64,000 nucleotides of DNA from Melanocharis versteri (Eukaryota > Chordata > Aves > Passeriformes > Melanocharitidae): NCBI GenBank assembly GCA_013397845.1, contig VZTG01006403.1, forward strand, positions 310,001 to 374,000. The letters are read 5' to 3'. The position numbers and the translations under genes are program-made. Shown one piece after another: positions 22,046 to 35,025 of the stretch; positions within the stretch are counted from its first letter, which is position 1, and every line of letters starts with the position of its first letter. The notes beneath the pieces were generated by a model, which made no database searches, was not told where the DNA came from, and saw nothing but the letters and a program-made list of their open reading frames with translations.

Positions 22046-25000
22046 AGCAGTGTCAGTAGGAGAACTGGTATTTTTCTCTTGAAGAGAAAGCAAAATACTT
22101 GTTTTATTAGGCGGTGACATGGTTTTGTTTAGTGTACTGGTAGTAATTGCTAATTTAAGCAGTCAAGATGATAGAGACTCTTAGAAGCACAGACATAAAA
22201 ATAGCACTTTTGCTGTAACCATCACTAGTGTAGAATAAGCATAAGCTTAAGTCCTCTTGGCGCTGAGAGCTGTCATTTCCACTTTACTTTTGAGTAACAT
22301 GCAAATACTGTTGTTGAGTTCTGGTTCATGTTTTGACTATTGGCTGTTTATGAATCATACATATCAAATCCACAAGCTAACTGCCATTAAAGCTTTGTTG
22401 CTTTTGTATGCCTATCGATAACACTGATATGGCAAACCATATGAATTTGTATGTTAAGGTGCTACTTGGTCTAGTGAACAGTGCTAGGATGTGGGAAGCC
22501 TCTGTAACTCAGTTTGTCACAATTAAGCCAAGGGAGGTTTTAATACATTTTTGTTTCAGATTTGATGTGAGAATAGAGAAATTTTAAAAACAGAATTATT
22601 ATTTGGGTATAACTTTATTTAAAAAAAAAAAATTAAGAAAAAATGCTATCTGGCTCTTCATGATATCCAGTTAGAGAAATAGTCCCTTTTCCAAAGGGAA
22701 GATTGTGCAAGTGTTAATACTGTATTATTTTATTGTAGCCAAGGCTGCAGCGCTTTTTTTGAAAAATGAAATTAAAAAGGTACCTTCTGAATTAAGCGCC
22801 ACTGCTCTTAAGTGAGCAAAGCATTTGATAACCATAAAAACATAAATGTGAAGTTTTTACTGTGAAAACAAAGCAATTCTAATAGATATTAAAATGATTT
22901 TAAATATTAGGCAAAAAATTTAGGTGTAAAAATAAAATATTTTGGACCTTCTCTGACCCTGTTGAGTTCCTACAGTTAAATAACAACAGATATATTAGAT
23001 GCCCTTGGTAATTTGATCAGTATGCATTAAAAGCAGATAGTGACTACTAAACTTTTTCTTGGTCTTCTGTACAATAAAACAGGAAACAATTTGGTTGGCG
23101 ACATAGAGGTGGAATGCAGTACAAAAATGAAATAAGATAAAACTCCCTGTGGAGAAGCAGTCTGCATGTTACACCCTGAAGGGATGAATGCTGATACTGT
23201 GCACGAAAGGCTTCTTTAGAGAGTCTTGGAATTTCTAAATATTTATTATGGCAGTATATAATGGCTGTATTACATAATGTGTTGCTGTTTCCTGCTTTCT
23301 ATATCCTGAAAATACTTGATAATTCAACCTTAAGTTTAAATATTTCTTGTAGTTTCATTAGCGCTCTGCAGATAGGAGCCTTGGAGTATCAACACTATTG
23401 AAAAAAAGTATTTAGGAACAAAAAGGAGATTAGTAAAGAACACATTCTAATGGCTAAAATACTAGGCTAAAAGTAGCAGTCCTGAGTTTTAACTCTTCCC
23501 TTGCCATTGTCTGTTGGGAAGTGAGACCAAGCTGAAGTTCTGATGCTCAGGGTAGTGCAATGCTCACTTATTAAAATATTTGAAATTCATTGTATAAAGT
23601 CCTGTCTTTCTGTTAGGATTTTTTTCACTGATTTATGGTGTATACAAATAGACTGAAAATTATTTTTGCTGGCTCTTGTATTTGCAATATGCAAGCAGTT
23701 GCTGTACATCTACAAAAGCTAATTCAGACATTAAAGAACAAAGCCTCTGATTTCCGGGTTTTTTAAAATTTTTTTACTCGTAACATCTTCTATTAAGATT
23801 CTTGAAGAATCTTTGAGTGTTCCTTTCCTTGTTATTTGTCAGTAGCAATGACTTGGTAAGGTGCAGATGGTGAGCTATTAACAAAATTCCAAATCAAGTG
23901 CTCACTAGAGCAACATATAGGTAGCTCTTGGCTTATGAAAGCGATGTATTATGTTGGTCTTACCTAAATGTTAAGATGTTTTCTTAAACCTTAAAGTATT
24001 TTGGCGATGATTGCATCATCAGAAAAGAAAGGGAAAAAAATCCTTTTTCATGAATAATGAGGGATCTTGGTATCTTGAATAACTAAACAAGGGAAAACAA
24101 ACCTTGACAATTGTTCCTAGAGTTGGAAAAGCTGTCATTTCCTGAAGATATGCACTTGCAGATAAAAAATATTGGAGGTATTGTGTGAACACATTTATGA
24201 CCAGCCACCTCATGCTCCAAACTTCAAATTTAAAATAAGTTGTTTTTTCTGTTCTCGTGAGTCCAGTCTGTGCCATCTTGAGGTGCAAGGAGTGTTTCTG
24301 AAGTTCCTGGAGATGCTTACCATCTCATTCCAGCTGGTTGTGGGAAGACAGCTGAGGCAGAAGGTGTGCCAGCACTTCTCCACCTCTGCACTCACTACTG
24401 ATCTGGCAAAGAACAAACTTATCTTTAGCAAGACCCAACTTGGTTTCTTGGTGTGCTACTGCCACCAAAACTCCTTTTGTCCTCCTGTTGGAAGTTCTAA
24501 AGCCACGAGAGCAAAAATATGCTAGGAACCTTGTCTCAGCCCATCTGGGACTTAGAAGATCTTCCTGAGAAGGTGCTGCCTGCTGTTGCTGCTGATGTTG
24601 TTATTCCTTTGGGACGAGAGTGTGGAGAGCAGTGTGACTGCAGCCTGGGGTGTGGAATAGGTAGCTGCCTAATGCCACGACTGGATTCAACAAATCTGTA
24701 CAAAAGTAGTTGCATAGACACAAGAGGACTGACTAAGCGGGATAAGGGAGACTGGTTTCCATTCCTCTAACCTACAGAAAAGCTACTGTGGCATCAAGCT
24801 TCCACAGATGAATTAGCACATTTTGATTAATTCTTTAGGAAGAGTGTAACTAACTGGAAAGTCTGTGGCTGGAAATACCCTTGAATGCAATTCTGGTGGT
24901 AGGATTTGTGTTCTTTTGTCTAGTAACAAGGTTCCTGTTGCTCAAAAGATCAGTAGAACAGTTTGGCACTTGGTAGCTCATTGCCTGGAACCTTGAGGAA

Positions 25001-25146
25001 GAAAACTCAAAGTGTTTTTAAATCTAAAGACAGATTTTAATTGAGCAATAGGGAGCTGCATTGCAGAACTGCGCAGTTACAGTACTGTAGGAGAGTTCTT
25101 TTGCTTTTGTGGGTTTTGGAAATGGGTCGGTTTATGTTTAAGTGGC

Positions 25147-25160
25147 AAAAAAAAAAAAAA
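25147..25160 (+). repeat. A14 homopolymer
   Basis: Uninterrupted run of 14 A in intronic sequence. Confidence 0.9.
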
Positions 25161-26675
25161 GCTTAAAAACTCCTTCAAAAAGCTACAGCTCCTGATCTAC
25201 TCAATTTACCCTTGTTCTAGCTACTCATAGGAAAGTGCACTGCATCTTCACTGTCTGTTCTAGTGATAATTCTGTCTTTTTGTAGACTTCTAAAAGAAGG
25301 AGTTGTTGTTATGGATCTCCATGATTGAGGAGGAGTTTGCTATGGGTTTTCCCTGGCTATGACACCAAGTTTAAGGTCTGTGAACACAGCAGAAAAAAGG
25401 TTCTTAAACAAGTCATGTAAGATGGATTTAGTAAAAGGATGAGCAAGCAGTTTTCTGTTTTAGATCTGTGTGGGCAAACTGGAGGCTGTTTTAAAATGAA
25501 TGCGCTAAATCCCTTGGGTATAATCTGATTACTTTCAAAATATTTTGATGAACTGGCAGCTGGAGCGTGCTGATGTTGATTCATTTTTCTGTGGTTGAAT
25601 GTTAGTGTGCTTGCTGCAAAGCTACCTGAGGGACAGTGGCCTTCCATAAGTGGGCATCCTTAGTCTCGTGAGGTGTTTCTGTGGAGGCCAATAATGAGCA
25701 GCACAACTTTTCCCACATACCTGGCTTGTTACTGATCCCATCTCCCACGGGACCTGAAGAGGCACTGATAGTATCCAACCATTATTAGACAATTTTCTGT
25801 TACTATTATTAAGGTGGTTTGGAAAAGCAGTTCCTAGATATCTTCTATAAAGCCCAACCCTTCCTTGAAGTTCAGGGTGACTGAGATCCTGATGCCAGTC
25901 TACCAGGTGAAATTTGTGCTGGTATTTATTTTTTCATTGAACCCTTTGATGTCATACTGAGACTGTGGTTCCCATGGCATTTGTACCAATGGGCACTGTT
26001 TCCCCTTTGCCTTTTCCATGGAGGACTGTGCATATTTCTGCTGAGTTTTTAATTAAAAACACTTAAATGAGATCTGGTCCTGTAGACCATTAGCTTTGAG
26101 CTTGTGGATCATCAGAGGCCTATAAACCAGGGTGTGAAAATCAAAGTGCTAAAGAATTAATTCAATATAGCCAAGCAGCTATATATAATAAGCAGCAGCA
26201 ACTGCTTTGTCACTTGGCTTCATTTCACGAAGATGTAATTAGGAGCTTTTTCCACTCCACTGATCCCTCTTTTAACTGTAACACACACGCAGTATATGGC
26301 TATTTGAAATGAAAAGCATTAAAACTTATGTTTTTCACCACTAAATGTGAAAGCTTAATTAAAAATTTTGCATTGTCCTTTGTCTTCAATCAAATATAAT
26401 GACCTGTTATAATCCCTAAAGATATAAACTACCAATTAATTTTGATTATATAAATTAGGACTTCAGTTCCTCCCCTGAGCTTTCTGTTTTGGCAGAAGCC
26501 ATTAATACAGTTCACTCAGCTGCAAAAATCAAAACAAAACATTACTTACTGTTTAAGGAGCAAGTTGGTATGAAGAAAATGGTTCTATGGGAGTAGATGA
26601 GCACATACACCTTCCTTTCATTAGAAAAATGCTTTTTTAAGGTCTTCTGATATTACTCAGTTTATTTCAGGTTAC

Positions 26676-26689
26676 TTTTTTTTTTTTTT
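26676..26689 (+). repeat. T14 homopolymer
   Basis: Uninterrupted run of 14 T. On the minus strand it forms the poly-lysine end of a chance 147-codon frame (26672-27115). Confidence 0.9.
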
Positions 26690-26814
26690 CTCTACAAATA
26701 AGCAGTAAGCTTGTAACAGTATTAATGATGTGCTCCACAATTTACTTGGATGTTTGGCACTTTCGGTAAAACCACAACAGATGCGTGGGAAAAGTAAAAA
26801 CCAACCAGCCAAGT

Positions 26815-26831
26815 AAAAAAAAAAAAAAAAA
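26815..26831 (+). repeat. A17 homopolymer followed by A/C-rich bases
   Basis: A run of 17 A followed by ACCCAAACAAACACTCCCC-like sequence, similar in make-up to the longer A/C tract at 19446-19550. Confidence 0.88.
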
Positions 26832-29800
26832 CCCAAACAAACACTCCCCTCCCTCTCTTGCCAAATTATATATATGAGAAGAGGGAGTAAAGAGAACCTC
26901 TGTGTATATAAAGGGAGATGTGGGAAATTTAAAACAATTTTATGCTTGTGATTTAAAAACAAAACATCACCTTGAAATGTACTGGCGAGTTCATTCATGA
27001 AAAAATATAGCCAAGAGAAGAAGAAAAGTTTCTGGCAGGTATTTTGGGTCATGGCAGATGAACAAGCACGTATAAGCTTCTTAACAGGACAAAATGATAC
27101 CGAGGCATCAGCCAAAACTGTTGTGTTTAGACAAGTATGATTTTGCTATTAATACACCGGATGGAATGCTGCATTAAAGCTGCCTTTAATGTGCAAAGTG
27201 AAAGTTATACATGTTTAAAGACATTGTAAAGAGGTTTCCATTCTAACATCTGGCAAAGAGTAGATTTGCCACGTGACAAAGTGTGCTCCTTGATGGTGCT
27301 TGGAAGCAACTGTCGTCCTGCCTCAGCCATGCAAGCACAATTAGTGCTCATCTGGTTAGGTAAACAGGGTGCTCCACATGATGTTATCTCTTCACTGGAT
27401 GGCTGAGTGAATATTTCATTCCCTCGCCTGTCTTAACTTTTCCCTTAAGCAGTAACTTATGTTAGCGATAGTTTTCTTCCTCTTCCATGCCTTTTGTTTA
27501 GGAGGATGGAGGTGTAGGAGAGGGGAAGGGGCACGATGGGAAGAAAACCAGTGTTTTCATAGCTTTTGTTTGGTCCTGGCCTGTCACTCAAGTTCACATC
27601 TCACTGAGACAGAATAACAATGTTGAAGCACATATTTAGATGGTAATAAAACGTGTGGGACAAGGTGGATTTCACACTGTAGTATCCATAGGCTGTTGCC
27701 TCAAGGATGGTTAAAAGGTGGCAGTTCCACATTTGCAGAACAGTTGCAAAATAGTCTTCTATTTTGGGGTGTTTTAAACAGCACTACAGTACATTTTCAG
27801 GAGGCATTCTGTCCACTGTGGTAAAAAAAACTTTCTGCCTGAGAACATGGGTCATCAATTAAATGCAGTGTGAAATATTTCCATGTTTTAGAATATATTT
27901 GGCATATGCATTCAGGTGCACACTGCCTGCTAGCATAGACAGCTTGTTCCTGCCATACTTGGGTGGCGCTGTTTGTGGTGCTGGAGTCTTTCCCCATACC
28001 ACATTTTCTTGTAGCCACGTTTAAAACAGAAAATAGAATGACCAGTGTTTTTCTGAGCCCGTGTTCCCATCAGGGAAGTGCCCCAGTTCTGCTTTATAAA
28101 TACTCCTGCTGAGACTGCTAGAATTCAGCCTGTTACGCACACCTTGAAGTAGCCTTTCTGGTACTACCAATCCAGCAACTCAAATTCATGTGGTTTTAGC
28201 CATTGCTGTATTTTGTCTTTCGGTATTTACGACCTTATTGTGTGTTGTGTTCTTTCTTGGAAAGCTCCTCTGCAGTCTTGATGGGTAGACATGATATTTT
28301 TTCTGATTTTTTAGAAATTAAGGAATCCCTTCTTTTTTTATCGTGGGGTTCCAAGAATAGGGTGTTTAGAAAGCAATAATCTGTCTGCCACTTCTCTTGC
28401 ATCTATCCCCTTATTTACTCAAGAGAGTTTTATGTCATGCACTAAAATTGGGTAAGGATGACAAATGACCTTCTTGTTCTGAGGTGTTTCAGTAATGCCC
28501 TTCTGCAGACTATCATAGATAACCCCCCTAATTTTTGTCAGATTGAGGTGATATTCTGCTCACTGTAGTGCTGGGGAGAAAGAATGCTTTAGAATGATCT
28601 GCTCAACTCTTAAGAGGTGCTCTGGATACAGTATAACTCATTTTTCTGCTTACTGGAGCACATTTTTTTTCCATACATTATTGTACCGTCTTTTAAATTG
28701 GCTGCCCCGTTCACAGGTACATGATGGATATGTTTCATTTGTTGCCAAAAAATGCTAAGAATTAAATTTTAATCTCTCAAAGTATGTTTTTTCTTCCCTA
28801 TTCTATGCAAAAAACACCTGTCAAGTTTCTCAGAAAAAAGCTGAGACCAGCTGAAAAGGTGTGTCCTTGACAGAAAAATTTTAAGAGCTTTTAATGACAT
28901 GAAAAAATTAGCTGCAGTGGCAGCTCTGGTCCTAATTAAACTTCATCAAACATCAATTTGTATTACATGTAAAGTAACTTTTTAAAAAAATGAATTTTCA
29001 TTTGACTGTATTATCATATAATACATGTCAGCTGACTTCTATTAGCTTGCTGAGATTGTTGTTTGTGTTTCCCAGTTATAAATTTAGTCCTACAAGCATG
29101 GTGTAAGCTAGTGTAGAGTCTCAGAACCCTGACATAGAGGGCATTAACCTCTCTAGACAGAGAAAAAAAAAAGACAGACACGTACTTGTTTTGACAGTCA
29201 CAGCCACTAAGTCATGAAATTCTTTCTTTAATGAACATGGGTTTCTTGACATCTTCAATGTTATAATATGTCTGTAACTGAAAAAATGTTTCCTTTTTCT
29301 TAATTCACGTTTAAGGAAGAAAGCAAGAGAACTTAATGGAAAAGTTATATTAAAACTTGTCATGGACTGGTTAGCTGCTTCCATTTTCCAATCCTTTATA
29401 AAAATTAGCCTTTAATTGTTATAGTATTGACAGTCTCATGCAGTTGAACATCATGAATCTGACTTAAAAATCAAATACAAATTTGGAAACCAAAAGCATA
29501 CAAGATGGGGAGGGTGTGGGAGAAATCGTAACTCTAACTGACTAGAACTTTGAAGACTCTTAGCAGTGTTTTTCTAGTGAGATTTTGGGATCTCTGCCAT
29601 AACTTGGAATTTTAAGAAAAGGCATAAAACTCGGGGGGATCTGACAGTATATAACTCTTCCTGTAAAGAAACAGAATGGTGTTCTGAAACCAGGTCAGAA
29701 CAGTCTCATCTGTACCTGTTGTAATATGCATGTTCCTGAATTTTTTTGGGCCCTTTGATTGCTTCATTGAGGACTTAAAGGTAAATTGATCCACCATAGA

Positions 29801-31021
29801 TGGTGCAAAACTTCTACGTGATGCAGCAGAAATCAATTTATTCACCACAGATGGGAGTGGGAGATGGCTCTACCTCCTGCTGGAGCCAGGAAAAGCTGCT
29901 GCCTCATCCAGACCTCTCCCTCCAGGGCTGCAGCAGCCCCCTTGGCTCTCCAGCCGCCTGGCACCACAATGTGTGGGCATGGATACCCTCACGGGGAGTT
30001 GCTTTGCTGCTCCCCAACAATCTGCAGCTTTAAACCGCTGCTGCCTGTGCCTAAAGCCAGCCCTGGTTCTGCCCCACTGGGATACCACAGAGACTGAATG
30101 TAGCTGGAGATGTTTGGAGAGAGGCCTCCCAGGGAACCCAGGGACGCAGCAGAGGTTTTTTCCATGAATCCTGCACGCGTGTGCCATGTGCATAAGTTAA
30201 CAGCAGGAGCTGCAGGTGGGAGCTGTATTCATTTTCTTTGTGCACTGACAGCCTAATATAAACATTGTGGTGTAAAACCACAACTGTTAGCTTATATTCC
30301 AAGATCAGTGAGCCTCTGATAGTAAAAGTACATAAAGAGAACCAATAAAATCTTGGAAAGGCTCATATAAAATATTGAAAAGACAGCCAGTGAACAGTTT
30401 GGTTTTTCACCTAGATGAGGTAGTTTGGTGTTCACTTGCCAGCTTTTCTCCTTGTCTTTTAGAAGTTCTTTGTGAGATGAGGGAAATTAGATTCAACTTG
30501 GTGGTGAGAGAGAAGCAAAGTGAAAATTTTGTTCTCTTCAGCAACTTTTTTTTTCCAGATATTTCAATCTGTTTTCGTTTGCAAAATCCTGATGGAATGA
30601 TCTTGAAAGAATTATGCCTGTTGTTCTTGGCATTTTGTGATCTTTACTCCATGCGGTGTGAAGAACCTGCTGCTTCTCCCAAAAAATATGAAATAGAATG
30701 GAGATTTATCTTGGATGTGCTCCAGTGTCATTCCTTAAACCTTACATTTTATGAGCTCTCCCCTTTTGCCTCTGATTTCTCTCCCTTGCCTCCCACCATG
30801 CTCCTTTGCAACGACCTTTGTAGGGCCAGGGATTTCACTTTCTCACTGCTTTTTGCATGCAGTGAATATGTGGCTCCATGTAGATATAGAAAGATTAACA
30901 TGCTTCAAAAGGGCAGTTTGAAAGTATTTTTACACTATACTGGCAACTAGTCTGCTTTCTGACTCGGCCAGAGTCTCAGTGCGTTACTGCTTTTTGATGG
31001 TTTTTTGTCCTTTTTTCTTTC

Positions 31022-31037
31022 TTTTTTTTTTTTTTTT
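31022..31037 (+). repeat. T16 homopolymer in a T-rich stretch
   Basis: Sixteen T in a row, preceded by further T-rich sequence from about 30990. Confidence 0.9.
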
Positions 31038-31459
31038 CAAGTGTGGTCTCCTGTGTTGACACAATTTGTTTGCTTTAGGATCCTTCTAATTAATTAGCAT
31101 GTACTTACATAAGAGAAAGTATGCAAATAAATATTTGACAGCTTTAAAAAAAAAGTATTTTTAGACCAATTTAATTGTGTATTACCATAGAAGTTTCTTC
31201 TGATTCGAGGTCTCAATTCCAGAATAGCTGAACTTACCTTCTGGTTGAGACCTTCATGATGTGAGATTAATTTCACAAAGGCTGCCCCTCTGGATGTGAA
31301 GTACATTTGTTATCAGTCTGTCATATGTTCTAAATCTTTGCAGTTTTCTTTTGGAGTAGCATAAATGCTTTGACTTCCCTTATGAGATAATTTATGATCT
31401 CTTTCATTCCTAGCACCTTTCATCTAGGTCAGTGATATGAATGAGTTGCCTACTAACCT

Positions 31460-31491
31460 TAAATAACAATAACAACAATAAAAAAATATAA
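31460..31491 (+). repeat. AAC/AAT-rich simple repeat
   Basis: Imperfect AATAAC and AACAAT units with a short A-run. Simple sequence only. Confidence 0.7.
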
Positions 31492-33638
31492 ACAGCTACA
31501 AGTTTTGCTCCTATGGAGCAATGACAGGATCAAAAAGCTTTGAATTTACTTTTGAGCCTGACTTCTAAATTAATTCATGTAGAGCATTTTTTACCCCTTT
31601 TAAAAGAGGTGAAATCATCTTGAATAACCATTTGGTGGCTGCCAGTGTAACTCTTGACTTCCCCATGCCTCCTTTTAATGGGAAATAAAGTCACACTAGA
31701 TATTTGTTGCTGAGTTGTTGACTTAAGTGTTTCTATGGTCACCAATGTTCTGAAAATATCCAGATAAAAGATGAGCACTATTATTGAACCCATGCTTCTT
31801 GCATGGTATTACATAGTTGATTATGAGTTATACTTTACAGTTTCCAGTGTCCAGATATAGCTGCTTTAAGAACTTGCCAAAGCTCAGTAACTGTGCCCAG
31901 TTACTTTGCAAGGTATGAACGTTATTTTGTATTTCTTTTCAGCTGACATTTTTCTGTGGGTGGCTATTTTCTCATTTAGAGGATCTAAGATTCTGTCTTT
32001 TTTTAATGCATTTTTAGCTCAAACAGAGAATTTGAGGCAATATTAGATGCTATCTTGTGTTTGTTTAGTTCTCAGTTTTCTGTCGACTGAAGTCAGTGCC
32101 CCACAATTCATTTTATTAGGTATTTTTGTATGTTTTGATTTCCACAATTAAAAGGATGATATTTTTCTGTGAATCTCACACTCAGAATCTTGATCCCACT
32201 GTTGAAAACCAGCCAAAAGTGATTCCAACAGCGGTAGGAAATATTATATAAAATTCCTAGAGTAATCTTTGAGAGAGGAGATTCAATCTAAGAATTAAGG
32301 TAGGTATCTAGAAAGATTATTGATTTGATCATGCCAGTTAGTGTATTTATTAAACTGATTAGTGCCTACAGTCTTGCTAGGTGAGATCCCAGGTTATATT
32401 TCCATGAAAAATTTACAGAATTAGTAAACCAGGTTAAGGACAATTTAAGGTAGCTGCTTCAAAGGCAAGAGCTGTTCCTCTTGTTACTTAAGCTGCTCTG
32501 CAAACCTTGCATTGCACATTTTTACAGCCTTACATCCAGCACGACCCCTGTAACGGAGCAAGGGCTTCTCTGGGTCTTGCAGAATCTGCTTGGATGGGGC
32601 AGATTCCAGGCTCAGCTGAAGATGAAAACTCCCTGAGTCTCATGGGGAAACTTATGGCTGAGATAAAGGAGGTAGAACAACCCCAGAATTCTTAGTTAAT
32701 CAAGGATAACCTAAGTTTAGTAAAATTTAGGTAACTTAAAATTCTTTCTTGTAATTATAAAATTTCTTTTGTATTCTACTGTGGTTATTTTTTTTCCTCA
32801 TTGTAAACTAATGCAATGAATTTGGAACAGGGGCTGCTTCTGTTTTCATATTAGGAATGACTGTCGTCATTAAATCTTACTTGTCCTCCATGATAAAGCT
32901 TATAATTCACATCTGTAAAGTTCTTTGGCATCCTGGTGAAGTATTGCCATCTATCTTTCCATTTACATTTTCCAACTCTGCTTTTTCTTGTCCCCTGAAC
33001 GTAGTCTGACAGCCTGTGCTGTGGAATAAAGCAATTATTGTCACTTTTCAGAGACTATAATAAACAAAGGGTTTTGAAACCAGTGACAGATAGCCAGCAT
33101 CCTTAGTAAGGTACGTCTTGTACTGAGAAAAATGTGATCTGTTCTGTCACCATCCAGGTTCCATGTTCACATTTCAAATAAATGGAAGAGATTATTTAAG
33201 CTAAAGCAAAAATTTAAAATCAGTTTATTTTGTGAAATCATATTAGGCAATAAAAAGGCGACAATAAATCCTGTTGTCCATTTGCTTTCTGCCCTTCCCC
33301 TGTTTCTTGATTATAGGAAAATTATAAATCAGCACACAGAAAGAATCCTGGAGAAATAGAAACAGGGCACTAACAAGCACTTCTGTTTGGATCCCATTTG
33401 TAAATTGAAGTTAATTTTTTTAAGTTGCAGGGCATGTTCCACCCTGTGTTATCTCCCATGCATCAGTGATGTCTAAATTTGTTCATTATGTGTGTTTGTA
33501 ACTATATTTGTAACATCTGGCTGACCAAAATGCTATTTTTGAACATAAGCATAAATGTGGTAAGCATGATTTGTTATTTATCAGTTGGCTTTTTTTAACC
33601 TCTCTGAACTGTCTCTACTCTCCAAAAGCTATTCTCTC

Positions 33639-33654
33639 TTTTTTTTTTTTTTTT
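33639..33654 (+). repeat. T16 homopolymer
   Basis: Sixteen T following a CTCTCT stretch. Confidence 0.9.
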
Positions 33655-34856
33655 GCTTTTGTTCAGAGCACATTTGACACACAAACAAAAGTGACTTTTG
33701 TCTTGTAATGGAAACACGCCAAGCAGTTTGACATACTGACAGGTGGGATATTATTTAGTGCTGCTGAAATTTGGGTTCTATGGGGTGCTTTGTTCCTCCC
33801 AGATTGTGTTTTGACTTGCATGTTTCTCACTGCCATTGTAGCATTAACCTTCTTTATTGGACTTGGAACATGCCTGCAAGAGTTAGCTGTATAAATGACA
33901 TCAAGGGCTTTTTTCCTGCATTGTTAACATGTTTCTAAAACAAATTGTACAGCAGGAGTTAAAAAGTTTTCCTTTCGTATGGTTTTTTTTTTTCCACAGT
34001 AAATTGCCCATTATATTTAACTGTGCATGCTTTTTTTCCCCTCTTTCACACTTAGTGTGGAATATACAGCCATAAATAAAATATTTAAATTCCATTTTCT
34101 TCAGCAGCATTTCTTAAAACTGTGCCTCTAAAACTGAAGAATAGGGAGTACTCTGAGAGTAGGGAAGGGATTTTAAATGATGCAACTTCAATACTTGTTT
34201 GCTAAATATTTGGAGTTCTCTTGTCCGTTTGTTGGAGTCGAGCCGTTGGTTTTGATTTTGGTACTGGCAGAGAGTAGGCATTTGTTATCTCTGTGCAAGA
34301 GTACCCCAGCAGGAAACAAGCCATGGTTTCATGTTTATAACAGTGCAAGTAGGAAAGAAATGATGGCCAGTAGGTGACTAAGGAAATGCTGCTGTTAGTT
34401 TTATGCTATATGGTTCTTTAGACCATTGCTGTTGGTACATTTGGTGTTGCATATCATGATTGAAAAGGCACATCAAAGGTAAGGTCTTCTGTAAGTCAGG
34501 AATGCCAAAGGTAAGGGACCAGTTTACTTAGTTTTGCTGGAGTATTGAGTCAGCTGCACCTCCACTGGACTCCAGTACAGCCAAAATTCTGTTTCTGTGA
34601 GACTGCCAATTGCTGTACCTTTAGGCTTCCCAGGTGCCCGGTGTAGATCATGGACTGCAGCCCCTGCCTGGCTGCCGTGGAGTTACAGCACATCTGTCAG
34701 AAGTACTCAGGGAGCTTCTCGTGAACCTCCATTTCATGGGAATAAAAATCTGTAGGCCTGTACTAGGGCTGGGCTCTTGTGTTCCTTGTTTTAGTATTGC
34801 ATTAGCCATTGTCCCCATTTTTTTAATAACCTCAAGTTTTCGAGCAGAGAAAACAC

Positions 34857-35025
34857 ACAGAATCATAGAATGGTTTGGACTGTAAAGGACCTTAAAGATC
34901 ATCTAGTTACAGCCTCCTTGCCGTGGGCAGAGGCGCCTTTCGCTCTGCCAGGTTGCTCAGGGCCACGTCTAACCTGGCCTTGAACACTTCCAGAGAAGGA
35001 ACATTCACAACTTCTCTCAAAATGG
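34857..35025 (-). mobile_element. CR1 LINE 3' end, minus strand, well preserved
   Basis: The left edge reads ACAGAATCATAGAATGG, the reverse of intact CR1 terminal octamers. It continues through AAAGATCATCTAGTTACAGC, GTTGCTCAGGGCC, ACCTGGCCTTGAACACTTCC and CACAACTTCTCTC. About 170 bases are kept, closer to the usual CR1 3' sequence than the other copies here, so it may be the youngest. It is antisense to GMDS and 5'-truncated. Confidence 0.92.

Larger units (their letters stand above)
20347..34856 (+). other. GMDS intron stretch, central
   Basis: About 14.5 kb without a supported gene. It includes a G/T-rich tract (20665-20726), a possible old repeat (21945-22045), homopolymers, AT-rich blocks with motif clusters (22255-22480, 26150-26470, 27130-27420) and a G+C-richer island at 29850-30190. 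The longest open frame of the window, 30375-30950 (+, 191 codons), is here; it has no family motif I know and is not called as a gene. Confidence 0.65.

Noticed and set aside
26672..27115. A processed pseudogene with poly-A tail on the minus strand
   Set aside because: The poly-A run simply ends a hydrophobic chance frame. No known protein is recognisable, and CR1-dominated bird genomes carry few processed pseudogenes.
29800..30193. A CpG island or exon at the G+C-rich block
   Set aside because: CpG pairs are few, several frames are open on both strands, and none carries a recognisable domain.
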